This document shows positions 34,162 to 43,847 of a stretch of DNA of 64,000 nt, in pieces. The stretch comes from Siderastrea siderea. Its lineage: Eukaryota > Cnidaria > Anthozoa > Scleractinia > Rhizangiidae. Within the stretch, counting starts at the first letter, position 1. Every line of letters starts with the position of its first letter. The notes under the pieces were generated by a model, which was given only the letters and a program-made list of their open reading frames with translations, did no database searches and was not told the DNA's origin. The stretch is from contig OZ034968.1 of the NCBI GenBank assembly GCA_964030785.1, forward strand, positions 39,962,186-40,026,185. The letters are read 5' to 3'. The translations under genes were made by a program, and so were the position numbers.

Positions 34162-34638
34162 TTGAAAATGGCAAGAGGATTATCAGTGGAATTTAAAATG
34201 TATTTCAAAGTAGATTTCGAGACAGTTATCAGAGGACATCACGTTTACAAGTCTGTGTGGTCTCCTGTGATCGATCAAGCATTAGAATGTAAGCCAGACA
34301 CGCGTGCTGAGGCAAAAGATCACGACGCTAACGCAATTGGTGTATATTTGATGGCAAACCAAAAGGACATGCTTCCTGGACATATTTCCATTGAGATCTC
34401 ACGCTTAATGAAAAACTTTATTGAAGCGAAAGCATCTAACAAACTACTGACACGGGTTACCGGAAAACGCAAGAGAGAAGTCGGCCTGGTTGTGCCAGCA
34501 AAGTTCACTGCCTTCACAGAGGAGCTGCTGATAGCACAAATTCTTGAAAGGGAACTGAAGTCAAGAGCAAAGAAGTACACTCATTTTGAACTTAAAAATA
34601 TTGTCATAGAAGAACATAAATTCCCATTACTTGTTTAG
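34162..34638 (+). CDS. Second, divergent ORF of the pogo element; HIRAN-like protein, 158 aa
   Basis: An intact frame; translation may start at Met1 (34162) or Met3 (34168). The middle has a pattern like the HIRAN fold: TVIRGHHVYKSVWSPV (a beta-type opening with G-H), then a Cys/Pro segment, HDANAIGVYL (compare the NpyDpnAi-V core of HIRAN) and PGHISIEISRLMKNF (compare the l-G-v-p---a--l segment). A conserved-looking tail follows: TGKRKREVGLVVPAKFTAF, then a charged helix and KFPLLV at the end. HIRAN domains, as in HLTF, bind free 3' ends of single-stranded DNA. Typical pogo elements encode only a transposase, so an accessory role in end recognition or repair is a hypothesis. The alternative is a captured host gene. 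The ORF is certain; the fold call is moderate. Confidence 0.7.
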   Translation: MKMARGLSVEFKMYFKVDFETVIRGHHVYKSVWSPVIDQALECKPDTRAEAKDHDANAIGVYLMANQKDMLPGHISIEISRLMKNFIEAKASNKLLTRVTGKRKREVGLVVPAKFTAFTEELLIAQILERELKSRAKKYTHFELKNIVIEEHKFPLLV

Positions 34639-34689
34639 ACTTGAAATATTGTCTTGTTTTTATGATTTATCAGATATTGATTTTTCCTC

Positions 34690-34801
34690 AAATAGACGCC
34701 GCACCGTACATGCGGCGTCTATTTGGGGGCGGCATCTATTAATATTTTCGGCTCCAGGTGCGGCGTCTATTCGGGGGCGGCATCTAAACAAGTAAATACG
34801 G
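34690..34801. repeat. Right iterons and terminal repeat of pogo element
   Basis: The gcggcgtctatt / ggcatctatt motif recurs near 34694 (inverted), 34711, 34730, 34760 and 34779, ending in the inverted terminus at 34801. Confidence 0.8.
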
Positions 34802-35439
34802 TAGTCACCCATCCACATATGCCTTCTGCAGGAAGAAAGAGGAAGAGCATATCTGTGTTGTCATAAAAATCCTCCAGAACATCCACTCACATCCTTTCAA
34901 GGTACATAAAATAATAATCATTGACAAGCCTATTCTTCAAACCTGAAAGCCGATGCAACATTAAGTGGTTGCCTCTGATCCAAATGTTCAGCATCGAAAA
35001 AACACCAGCCACTTTCTCATCATTCATCAACAGCAAGTGAAAGGGCCTTTATACAGAAGACCATACCCTGAAACCCCTCGCCAGTGATAAGCTGAAATAT
35101 TTCCAGGAAACTCAACAGCAAGTCCAGGCACTCCACGAAGAACTCCAGAAAGCCTCAAACTAGCTGCCAACACTGCTTGGGAGGGAAAGGAGGAAAGAAC
35201 TGAGTAGAACCTCTTTGCTGGCCTACTATAATTTTATTTAGTCCACCAGTTGCACACTTGCATGCAACAGAAACAAGGAAAGTCTCCAGATCAAGAACAT
35301 CAACTCCTGTCTACGCACAGCAAAATTCCATTTGGAACCCTAAGCCTTCCCTGCTCAAACCAAAATCACATGAAGAGATCAAGAGAGTAGCCTGCTTGCA
35401 GCCGGTTTGTGGGTGTTGTTATGGTGGAGTTTGCGATTG

Positions 35440-35490
35440 CCGACGCACTAGTACATAGTGTGCATAGTGCATAGTGCACATAGTGCACTT
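35440..35490. repeat. Short tandem repeat, catagtgca units
   Basis: Degenerate run of acatagtg / gcatagtg / cacatagtg units, about five copies. Confidence 0.75.
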
Positions 35491-35777
35491 TAATGGTCTT
35501 AAGCTGTGTGCCGGCTGCTGAGGAAATGATTTGCATATTGCAAACGAGGCAATCGAAGATGCCCCTGAACTGCATGCAGTCCTAGAACACAATCTTGTTC
35601 CACAATCATGTTCACAGACCAGGACTGTGCGCATGACTCCACGTGGGTAGGAAGGCTTCTCCGCGCTCTGACATTTCTGCTTTGTCTAGTCTTATTTCTA
35701 ATCAATTTTAGTCTTTTTTTGAAGTAAATTCACCTATGAGTATAGTAACAAGGTCCCAAGCTTGAAAAATCGAAGTG

Positions 35778-36845
35778 ATGAGTGATTCTGCCGATTAGCA
35801 TAAACTGGATGACATTCTTGCCAAGATGGATGTTCTCATCACAGCGAAGACTGAAATGTTGAGCAAACTAAAGAAGCTGGAGAAAGCACAAAAAACTATG
35901 ATCAAGGACGTAGAAGACCTGAAGCTCAAGAGACAGAGCTGGAAATTCAAGAGTCTAATACCAAGTTGTTGCTGAAGGTGGACAAGATGGTGGACAAGAT
36001 CGACGTCCTGGAAAACCGCTCCAACTGGGGCATTCCAGAAAGCAGCGAAAATGATTTTTCCTCAATGGAGGAATTCATCGAGAGCAAAATCTTTCAAAGC
36101 CACATGAATTTTGAGTGGAGAATTGAAGTGATGAGGGCGCACAGAACCGGCATTAAACGAAATCCTTCTGAAAACAACACGCCAAAGCCAAGACCGATCC
36201 ACGTGTAACTCCTTAGGCACACTGACAAAGTTCTTCTTCTTAAGCTGGCGGCAAGCAATTTAAAAGATAACAAATATAAAGAATCAATGGTTTCCATTTT
36301 GGATGATGTCTCGAAAAATGTATGCGACGAACCGTTGAAATTGAGGGAAAATCATCGAAAAGAAATCAAGGAAAAGCCCGGAGTACAATTTGCATTTATA
36401 CCGTGTAGCGTTCTGTGGAGCATTTTTACTAGCAATTGCCTAGCCAAAAAAAGGTTATGTTCCAAATGACCTTTGTACAGTTTGTGGCATTGAATCAGAA
36501 ACAGTGTATCACTTATTTTATGAGTGCTTTTCCACCCACTTAATTTGGAATAAATTTTCTTCTTTCTGGTGTCTGATTTCTGGTAAGCAGGTGAAACTGA
36601 CGCTACAAGATGTGTTACTGGGTATATTAGACACAGACGTAGAACTACTAAACTACTTCATTACACTTGTAAAACGACATATTTGGATAGGTAGGAAATG
36701 CGGTGTAGCTCCTAATTTAACCGCTTTTAAGGAAATCGTTAAGGCAAAATTTAGAAGAGAGAAATACATAGTCATTAAAAACAATACTGAAGTTAAGTTT
36801 CAGGCTAGATGGCAACTATATATAAATAGTAGTCAGGAAATATAA
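35778..36845 (+). mobile_element. Internally deleted LINE: ORF1 joined to the 3' end of ORF2
   Basis: From ATG 35778, after an early stop, the frames encode a coiled-coil segment (DDILAKMDVLITAKTEML, KLKKLEKAQK) and then an RRM-like ORF1 block: IDVLENRSNWGIPESSENDF, WRIEVMRAHRTGIKRNPSE, then after a shift LKLAASNLKDNKY-type sequence. Near 36420 the sequence jumps to the C-terminal zinc-like end of ORF2 (VYHLFYECFSTHLIWNKF, 36500), continuing open to 36845. The endonuclease and RT are missing. It differs from the complete LINE at 46624, so it is another family. Confidence 0.65.
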
Positions 36846-37115
36846 CTTGCTGAGTCTGCTTTATCTTTACTTTATTGTATATCAGATCACAAAAATCTCA
36901 ATGATAGGAATGCTAGGTTATTATTAATGTTATGTAATTACGAACTGCATAATGTTGAAATAAAAGTGGAAAAAATGTTCACGGGCCAACCTGTTGTTGA
37001 CTATGACGTTCCAGAAGCAAAAGACAAATGGAGAAAGAAGGGAACCTCAACCTCCAGCTCGGATGAGAGACTTTATCCTAGACTAATTTTGTTTTATTTG
37101 ATTTCTTTTTTTCAG

Positions 37116-37274
37116 TGCATTTAAGCTAGTTGAATTCCCCTTGAGGAGAGCCACCAAGTACCCCTTCCAGTGCCATTCCAAGCCAGCCAACATTGCATCT
37201 CTTCACCTGAAATTTCAAACAACCAACGACTGCCAGCTACCTGACAAGGGAGGCGTTGAATGCCATCACAAACA
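37116..37274 (+). CDS. Candidate coding exon (53 codons)
   Basis: Bounded by a strong acceptor, atttctttttttcag, and a donor, gtgagt. Its length is a multiple of three, and one frame is open throughout (FPLRRATKYPFQCHSKPANI, then VECHHK). It could be a host exon of unknown family. No domain recognised. Confidence 0.35.
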
Positions 37275-38863
37275 GTGAGTACCTGAAGATTACTACTCTT
37301 CTCCCACTACCTTGCGCTGTTGTCTGCCCAAGTAATGTTCACACGAGACCTTTGGGTTGAAGGAGGCATCTGCAATGACACAATGGAAACTGTTATTGAC
37401 ATAATCTTTTCTTAAAACCAAAGCTCTACAACATTACCAATAGCAGTCCTCGCGCAATTTGATAAGTTATACCGGACCAACTTCCAAATTCCGTACTACT
37501 TTATCCAATCATAAATCACTCACACTCAGATGGGGAGAACTATGAAAGAAAACAGATCCCCTTAAACTGACCTGGTCAATCACAATACTTAAATCGCAAA
37601 GGTGATTTAAGTAATGTGCTTGGATTGATTTAAGACCTTCAGAGGAAAAGTTGCTGGTTTGATGTATGTTGCACTGTCAACTGAACCGACTCTCAATAAC
37701 CTTGTAATAGAACCGAATCTTTAACATTGTTCCCTACTATCGTATTGCACATCCTAATTGAGCATAGTAAAAGCACATGGTCAGATGAAAACTGTTCTGT
37801 TGTATCTGTTTTGACCTGTTTTCAGATGGATTCAACCTGAACCATGCACGACCGCGTGTTTTGGGTAGCTTCCTTGGTGCCTTTGTTAGGTAATCGGAGA
37901 GGGAACCCTATGAACGATTTAAAAACCTTTTCGCAAAGAACGTTTGAGAAAAGCCATCCTTTTGTGAAAAGCCATCTGGAGACTTTCTCAGCAATATCTC
38001 TCAGAAGGAGATGTCTTCCTTGCTATTGCTACTACTAGGAGCTGCAGTGGCTCCTGGATTACTCAGAGGTTTACTGACGTCTGTAACCATTACAGTGTCT
38101 TCTGTTGTTTGCAGCTTTTGTCGTATCGGGCTTCTCAGTGCACGTGCTTTTTCCTGTCTGGAAAGTGTGAAACGTTGAAGGTTAAGACCATTCTTGCCCT
38201 CAATTCAATGTCAATTCCACAAGGTCAGCAAGGTCTAAACTCTAATTCTTGCAATTTAAACTGCAATAGAAATTGCTTAAGACCAGTGAAAAGTTAAATT
38301 AACGTACAAACAACCTCATACCATTCTTAGCATTCTCGACTATTTTGATTTCTCCACACCGCTCTTCCACAAATTGTTTCAGGACAGGCAATTCTTCTTC
38401 TGGTATCCTGACCAAAACTATTTAAACAAAATTTTTATCTTCTATGGTCATTCTCTCACTTTTTCAACCAGTCTCAACAAAGATCAAGAAAACAAACATT
38501 AAGACTTCTTCACGCGGAATAAAACCACCAATTAACAGAAACCCCACTAGAGATGCAATGGCTTAAAAATGTCTTTGACGAGAGCAAGGACAAAGATGCT
38601 AGCAAGATTTAAAAGGCAGCCATTCGACGGGGTACTCAGACCAGAGCTGAACAAACATGGTTAATTTAAATATTCAACAGCAAAATGAAAGCACTTTTTT
38701 GGCAGTTTTGCTTGCTGCCAACAGTTTAGGCCAGTTTTCTTATCTCTTTTAGCTACAATTGCAAACTTACCAGGTTCACGTTTTTGGTCTTACAACCAGA
38801 ATGATGTTCACTGCCAAATAAAAAAAATTAGCTGAAGGGAAGGTTTCTAATTTTGTCATCCAG
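37275..38863. other. Possible intron or spacer
   Basis: Lies between two candidate exons. AT-rich; short open frames only. Confidence 0.35.
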
Positions 38864-39420
38864 GAGTCCAGAAGAAATGATCGCAACAGTAATGACACTG
38901 AAGAAGTAAGTGTGCTGCTATGGCGAGCTGGATAAGCATTATATTCTGATTATTCCATTGCCATTGTGGGAGTTACCTTTTTTCTTTTTACTCACAGGAT
39001 CCTGCAACAAGAGAGGACCCAGCCCAAACTGATGCTTGAACGCAAAAGGCAAATAAGTTGATGTTTGTGGTAGCAACCAAAAGGGCTCAGTTCGTAAACT
39101 TAACTTTGTTGATTTTCTTTTCAGACCACTTGTGTAAAAGAGGCGTCAAGTGAGGTTGCTGGTGCAATGCTGGAGGCAAGTAGATGGCGGGCATGTTAAA
39201 TAACTAAGTGCGATCAATTCTATAATTCTGCCTATAATATCTGAAAGGGAGTCGTTATTGTATTGTTAAACCTTCTGGATGATCCTGTGTTAACAAGTGC
39301 TCTGCCGAATTTCTGTTACAGGTTCAGAGTGGGCTACCACAGGGCTCACTGAAAAGTGGCCTAAGTAGTCCAAAGGGCAGTGAGCTTATGAGCACAAACT
39401 CAGCTGAATGCAAAACATGA
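38864..39420 (+). CDS. Candidate series of very short phase-0 exons, 3' end of an unknown gene
   Basis: Three open blocks are bounded by splice-like signals. 38864-38905 (42 bp) is ESRRNDRNSNDTEE before gtaagt. 39125-39175 (51 bp) is TTCVKEASSEVAGAMLE, after ttttcag and before gcaagt, a GC-type donor. 39322-39420 is VQSGLPQGSLKSGLSSPKGS and onward to a stop, after ttacag. A further acceptor at 38997 starts DPATREDPAQTDA and stops. All would be phase 0. The protein family is not recognised and the splice calls are by eye. Confidence 0.35.
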
Positions 39421-39768
39421 TTGTAGTTCCAATTGTCACTTTATAGACAGTATCTCATTCTGTCACATCAATTTGCCTTTAAACTTTGGCTAATGGGAAA
39501 TCAGCGTTGTAAATGTTTGAATGCATATATCTTGTAATCTGTGCAGTAAATTTTAATTGACTTTTATAATGGTATTCACTGCAACTACAGACACCTGTGT
39601 TTTTTCAGGATTCACGGCAGAATCAGTCAATTTAACTACATCAAAGACCCTTCCTTCAGCACGGAATATGAAAACATTCTTCAGTCGCAGTTCAAGGACC
39701 TTGTTGCGAGCCATAAAGTAGGACTGTCCATGTCCGTTATATTTTCAGTATCCCAACGAAAGCTCCTA

Positions 39769-40131
39769 TTATTTCATAGGGTGTGTGGGGGGGGGGGAGG
39801 GGGGGAGGATGTTGTGGCTATTTGTTTTTTCTTTGCTCTTTGTTACATATGTTAATGTTTTTTCTTCCTTTTGCATGCTTTTATTTTGATTTGCTATGTA
39901 AATTTCGTTCTGTTCATTTGACATTAAGTTTTCCACATTCTGATCTACTTCAGTGTAACTTCTACTGTCGTTCGTAACGTATGTATTTTTTGGTTCCCTG
40001 AACTCCTTCCTATCTCCAGCATTTGGTAAGCTGTCTTTGTTTGTTGTTTGGTCTTGTATTTCGTTCATTTCTTCTGTTCTTTTCGGTTCATTGTAGCCTG
40101 CTTGCAGGTGGTTACTGGGTGTTTTTATCAT
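39769..40131 (-). CDS. Unrecognised minus-strand ORF, 120 aa
   Basis: An Asn/Lys/Glu/Thr-rich translation with coding-like composition, for example NAGDRKEFREPKNTYVTNDS and DQNVENLMSNEQNEIYIANQ, ending in a Pro-rich tail encoded by the G-run. The first codons overlap a sequence, agcctgcttgcag, that also occurs at 35390. It could be an exon of a receptor tail, or chance. Divergent from the RecQ-like start at 40394. Confidence 0.3.
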   Translation of the reverse strand: MIKTPSNHLQAGYNEPKRTEEMNEIQDQTTNKDSLPNAGDRKEFREPKNTYVTNDSRSYTEVDQNVENLMSNEQNEIYIANQNKSMQKEEKTLTYVTKSKEKTNSHNILPPSPPPTHPMK

Positions 40132-40139
40132 GGAAAACC

Positions 40140-40393
40140 CGGTCCGTTCGCTAATCGGGTGCCATATTGGATTTTTAAGACGCGCGGTCCTGGGGATGAG
40201 CGGGCGAGCACAAAAATCGAGGGAGGGGGGAGGGGAAGAGAAGAGAAAAACCGCCTGCTGGAAGACTAGGGCTTCCTCTGGACAAAATTTGAATCCCGTC
40301 CACCAGCAGACGGGGTTTCTGATTGGTCAGGAAACAATAGCTAGGCTGATACTACAGAGCAGTCTCTTTAGAATTTGTCACACGCTCTAGAAT
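40140..40393 (+). promoter_or_regulatory. Probable promoter region of the RecQ-like gene
   Basis: A locally GC-rich stretch upstream of the ATG at 40394, with an inverted CCAAT box in tgattggtcagg (40319-40330) and a purine-rich tract near 40215-40250. The role is inferred from position and composition. Confidence 0.35.
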
Positions 40394-40495
40394 CATGGTG
40401 GACTTGAAAGAAGTAGTAAGCAAAGCGTTATCATTCTTGGATTCCAAGGGGAAAACGATCGTTTTAAAGGCCGAACAGGAAAAGGCTTTGAAGTC
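40394..40495 (+). pseudogene. RecQ-like helicase, N-terminal exon fragment
   Basis: ATG at 40394 opens MVDLKEVVSKALSFLDSKGK followed by an IVLKAEQEKALK ending. This resembles the start of the many RecQ-like DEAD-box helicases in cnidarians, just before the Walker A exon region. It is cut at 40495 by the inserted 3.3-kb element. At 43811-43828, after the element, LRNVFA is readable with a 1-base offset and looks like the following G-x-D-V-F-A segment before the Walker A motif. Confidence 0.45.
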
Positions 40496-40620
40496 AAACG
40501 GCTGCACGGATGTAAATTTTCTTCGCACGGATGAAGTCGAACGGCTGCACGGATGAAAAAAGTTTAAACGGCTTCATTCACAACAAAACAGCAAAACTCC
40601 TCTTTCGAACGGCTCCGAAT
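40496..40620. repeat. Left degenerate subterminal repeats (ACGGCT/CACGGAT)
   Basis: Three or four copies of aacggctgcacggatg-like units occur within 125 bases, then a gap. They match the motif vocabulary of the right end of the element. Confidence 0.65.
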
Positions 40621-41345
40621 ATTATATCAAAACAGTCGATTGTCGATACAATAACACTGATTACACAAGATCAAATCGTTCTTCTAATCTGAATACTGTA
40701 TCAGAAACCTTGAATAAAACTAAAACTGTATCGAATATCTCAGTCTTTTGAGAGCAATGGGAAATTTGTTTTTGCCGGAAAGAAACAACAAACGTCTGAA
40801 CTGCGATCACCTGCTGTATAATTTTATATATGCAACATTTTGGCAAATGCGTAACGCAATGACTAGATGAACATCTCGCTCGTCACAACACTGCGACACT
40901 GCCTCTTTCCCCATAACTGTAAAAGTTTCTTTGGAACTATAAAGGGCACAATAATTTGTTGCGATGAAAATTTAAACGGTGAGATGAGTTTTTTTCATTA
41001 CACAGTAAACAAGAAGCGGGCACTAGAATGTCGGCCGCTTTGATTGGCATCAACTAGATAAACACTTTAAACCTGCACGCAATGCTAAAATCCCGTTCGT
41101 CTTCGGATATTCTCGATCCATCTAAAGCCGGTCCAAATATCTGATTTTGAATCAGTTATAAACATTTGAATTAAACAGCGTTTATCCGCCGGATTTATTT
41201 TGAGTTCACTTCAGCGACTTGTAACTTGAAACCACTTCTACCTTCCGATGTGAAATTTTCAATTTGCATACCTAATCAGTATTCGGATCAGTGGTGATTC
41301 ACGCGCGCAGCTAGCGAAAAATGCGTTGCCTTGGTAACTTCGTAA

Positions 41346-42732
41346 TTGATCCTGTCATCATCTCAACAAATGCTCATACTACACAATCACAAAATGGAGG
41401 AATCGTCAGGAGATCTAGATAAGCCAAGTGTCATTGCAAAAGCGCAAATATTTGTGAAAGATGGGTGTGGATGTCGGCGAGGATTGCAGGGTGGTCAATG
41501 CTCCGATCAGTTTACTGAGGAAAATGTTCTTGCAAATTTATACAACTGCCTGGAACTGTCACACACGGAACTGGACTTGATTGTGCTGGCGAACATCCAG
41601 GCTTTCTTGGCGGCTGAAGTGATTGGGGAAAAAAGGAAACGAAATCCACCTTTTAGTTTCCTTTACCACTCACAGTCGATGTGCAAAGATATGTTTCTCA
41701 ATTTCTATGGCATTAGCAAGTCCCGGTTTCAGAGGCTTCTGGAGCATTACCAAAATCATGGCATATCTCCGGGGATTTACGGCAACAGTAAAAGGCTGCC
41801 ACATAATGCTTTACCACAGGCCGTTACCGTGGATGTAAATAATTTTTTAAGCAACTATGCTGATGAAAATGCAGTTCTTCTACCAGGAAGGATTCCTGGT
41901 TTTAAAAAAGGACATTCAGCTGCTTTCATCGAGCGACACAAAAATGAATGTGTGGAACTCATTTAAACAAGCCTGTGAACAGTCGAATAAGCAAGCCATC
42001 AGCTACACAAAATTTATCGACTTGTGGAAGCAATTTCATCCAAACATCGTCGTGGCCAAGCCGATGTCTGACTTGTGTTTCACATGCCAACAAAACACTT
42101 CCAAGTTACTTCAAGCGGCTAACCTTCCTGAGGCTGAGAAGTCTGAATGTGTAAAAGCACAACAAGAACATTTAAATTCAGTGCAGACGGAACGTGAACT
42201 TTATCGAGAGGTTTGCGAAGAGGCAAAATGTAATTTAGAAGCAGTAGAGGACCAAATAGACCTGGATGAGCAACACGAGGCATGCTCGGTGTCTGCTACG
42301 ATGCACTACTCTTTTGACTTTGCTCAGCAGGTACATTACCCCAGCGACCCGATGCAACCGGGCCCAATTTACTTTAAAACCCCACGTAAATGTGCAATTT
42401 TTGGAATTATGTGCGAGGCGATCCCTCAACAAGTTAACTACCTAATCGATGAAGCCAGTGACGTGGGCAAGGGAGCAAATGCAACCATCAGCTACTTGCA
42501 ACATTATTTTGCACATCATGGACTTGGAGAAACTTCTGTTCATCTCCACGCCGATAACTGTACTGGGCAAAACAAGTTAGTGTTTGCATCGCTAATGGAC
42601 GGATTGATAGCTCACCGTTTTAATTGGTTTCTAAAAACTCCTTTGTTGTGTTTTTTCTTGAGTTTTTTTTGCATGCATTGTTCTATTATTCTTTGGCACG
42701 CGCTTAATCACAAGTCATGTCTCACCCTTTAA
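41346..42732 (+). pseudogene. DUF7869-type TE-encoded protein (putative RNase H-like transposase), frameshifted
   Basis: The first frame (41346-41966) encodes a Cys-rich start (DGCGCRRGLQGGQCSD), then FYGISKSRFQRLLEHYQNHG and ALPQAVTVDVNNFLSNYADE. The second frame (from about 41900) carries on with AKPMSDLCFTCQQNT, HYSFDFAQQVHYPSDPMQPG, YFKTPRKCAIFGI, NYLIDEASDVGKGANATISY and HLHADNCTGQNK. The Asp residues in LIDEASDVGKG and ADNC fit a nuclease-like core; catalytic function is inference. A donor-like caa|gttagt near 42572 suggests the coding part ends there, with the last exon lost or not found. The family is common in cnidarian, echinoderm and fish genomes, from memory. Confidence 0.6.
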
Positions 42733-43479
42733 TTTATTTCAACAGGCATGAGTTAAATTTCGCGTGTAAATTTTTCATCTCAGTTCACGTGCGTCAATTT
42801 TGTCGCCCGTGTTCATTTCGTAATTTGATCAAGCGTCCGGGCACGATTTTAAAGCAAGTGAAATCTTGGGTTTTACAATGCGTGTTAAGTTAATGGGAAC
42901 AGTCAATAAATACTCTGCCTTTGAAGGCACATTACTTGTGACAAATTTTACTCAAATTGACGTGAAACAATCGCTTGACGCATTCTAATTCTTGGCTATT
43001 GTCATTTGCTTGTAACTTGAAACCCGAGACGTCGCGAAACCGGAAAACTTTGATATACCGCACCAAGACGCACGGAGCTTTTGACTTGAAACCTGTGGAT
43101 CAAAAGTTTTCCTTCGAATAAGAAAAATGTTGGATGGAGATGGGGGTTTACAAACTGAAAAAGCAAAACTGTTCGCTTTTTCCAGCGAGAGAGCGTGTTC
43201 GCAGCAATGAGTCGACAGTGTATTCCAACACGAGGTAATTATTTATCTTCGACCTCAAATCAAAAGCACTTGAAATCTGCATACTGTCAAGCAACGAAAC
43301 ATTTTCTCGTAACTCGTTGAATTTAACTTAGTTTTTAGTCTTAAATAAAATTTTTATTGATGATTGAATGTTATGAAAGCGAAGATATCTCAGGAGCAGG
43401 AAAAAACCGTGTCTATTTAAAACGAGGTGTTTGTAAACAACACATATTTACTAAGGTGCAGTTTTTAGCTCATGCCTTT

Positions 43480-43804
43480 TGAACGGCTGTCAACTTTCTT
43501 GAATGGGTAGCTTGAGCCGCTTGAAGGGCTGACGAAATTTTTGAACGGATAGCTTTTGCCAGTCAAATGGCTAGTAAATTTCTTCACACGGAACGGTTGC
43601 ACGGCTCGAACGGCTAGTAAATTCCTTCACACGGAACGGTTGCACGGCTCGAACAGCTAGTAAATTTCTTCACACGGAAAGGCCTCCTGGCTCGAACGGC
43701 CCTCAATTTTTCTTACACGGATAGCTTGCACGGCTTGAACGGCATCCCTTTCCGTTCTCACGGCTACTGAATGGCAAACGCACGGCTATCCGTGTCAAAA
43801 CGGC
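43480..43804. repeat. Right degenerate tandem repeats (43-bp unit)
   Basis: Units such as tagtaaattccttcacacgg + aacggttgcacggctcgaac recur with a 43-bp period near 43570, 43613 and 43656, then decay into shorter acggcttgaacggc copies up to the AAGTC boundary. Confidence 0.8.
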
Positions 43805-43847
43805 AAGTCCTAAGGAACGTTTTCGCGTGAGAGGTCACATGTAACAA

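Larger units (their letters stand above)
32200..34801. mobile_element. Complete pogo-type (Tc1/mariner-pogo) transposon, 2602 bp
   Basis: The terminal inverted repeats match over 23 bp except one position: the left starts CCGTATTTACTTGTTTAGA at 32200 and the right ends in its complement at 34801. They are flanked by TA at 32198-32199 and 34802-34803, the target duplication of Tc1/mariner elements. Both subterminal regions carry several copies of gcggcgtctatt. It encodes an intact transposase (minus strand) and an intact second ORF (plus strand), so it may be recently active. Confidence 0.95.
40496..43804. mobile_element. 3.3-kb DUF7869-type mobile element bounded by AAGTC repeats
   Basis: The 5-bp sequence AAGTC occurs at 40491-40495 and 43805-43809. 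Just inside each boundary lie degenerate repeats built from gaacggct, cacggat and gcacggct (about 40496-40620 and 43480-43804). Between them is a transposase-like gene (41346-42640). Perfect terminal inverted repeats are not evident. The superfamily is not identified; boundaries and status as a single element are inference from the layout. Confidence 0.55.

Noticed and set aside
37300..38860. Plus-strand short ORFs (37844-38038, 38109-38297) as exons
   Set aside because: No splice borders consistent with the open frames and no motif.
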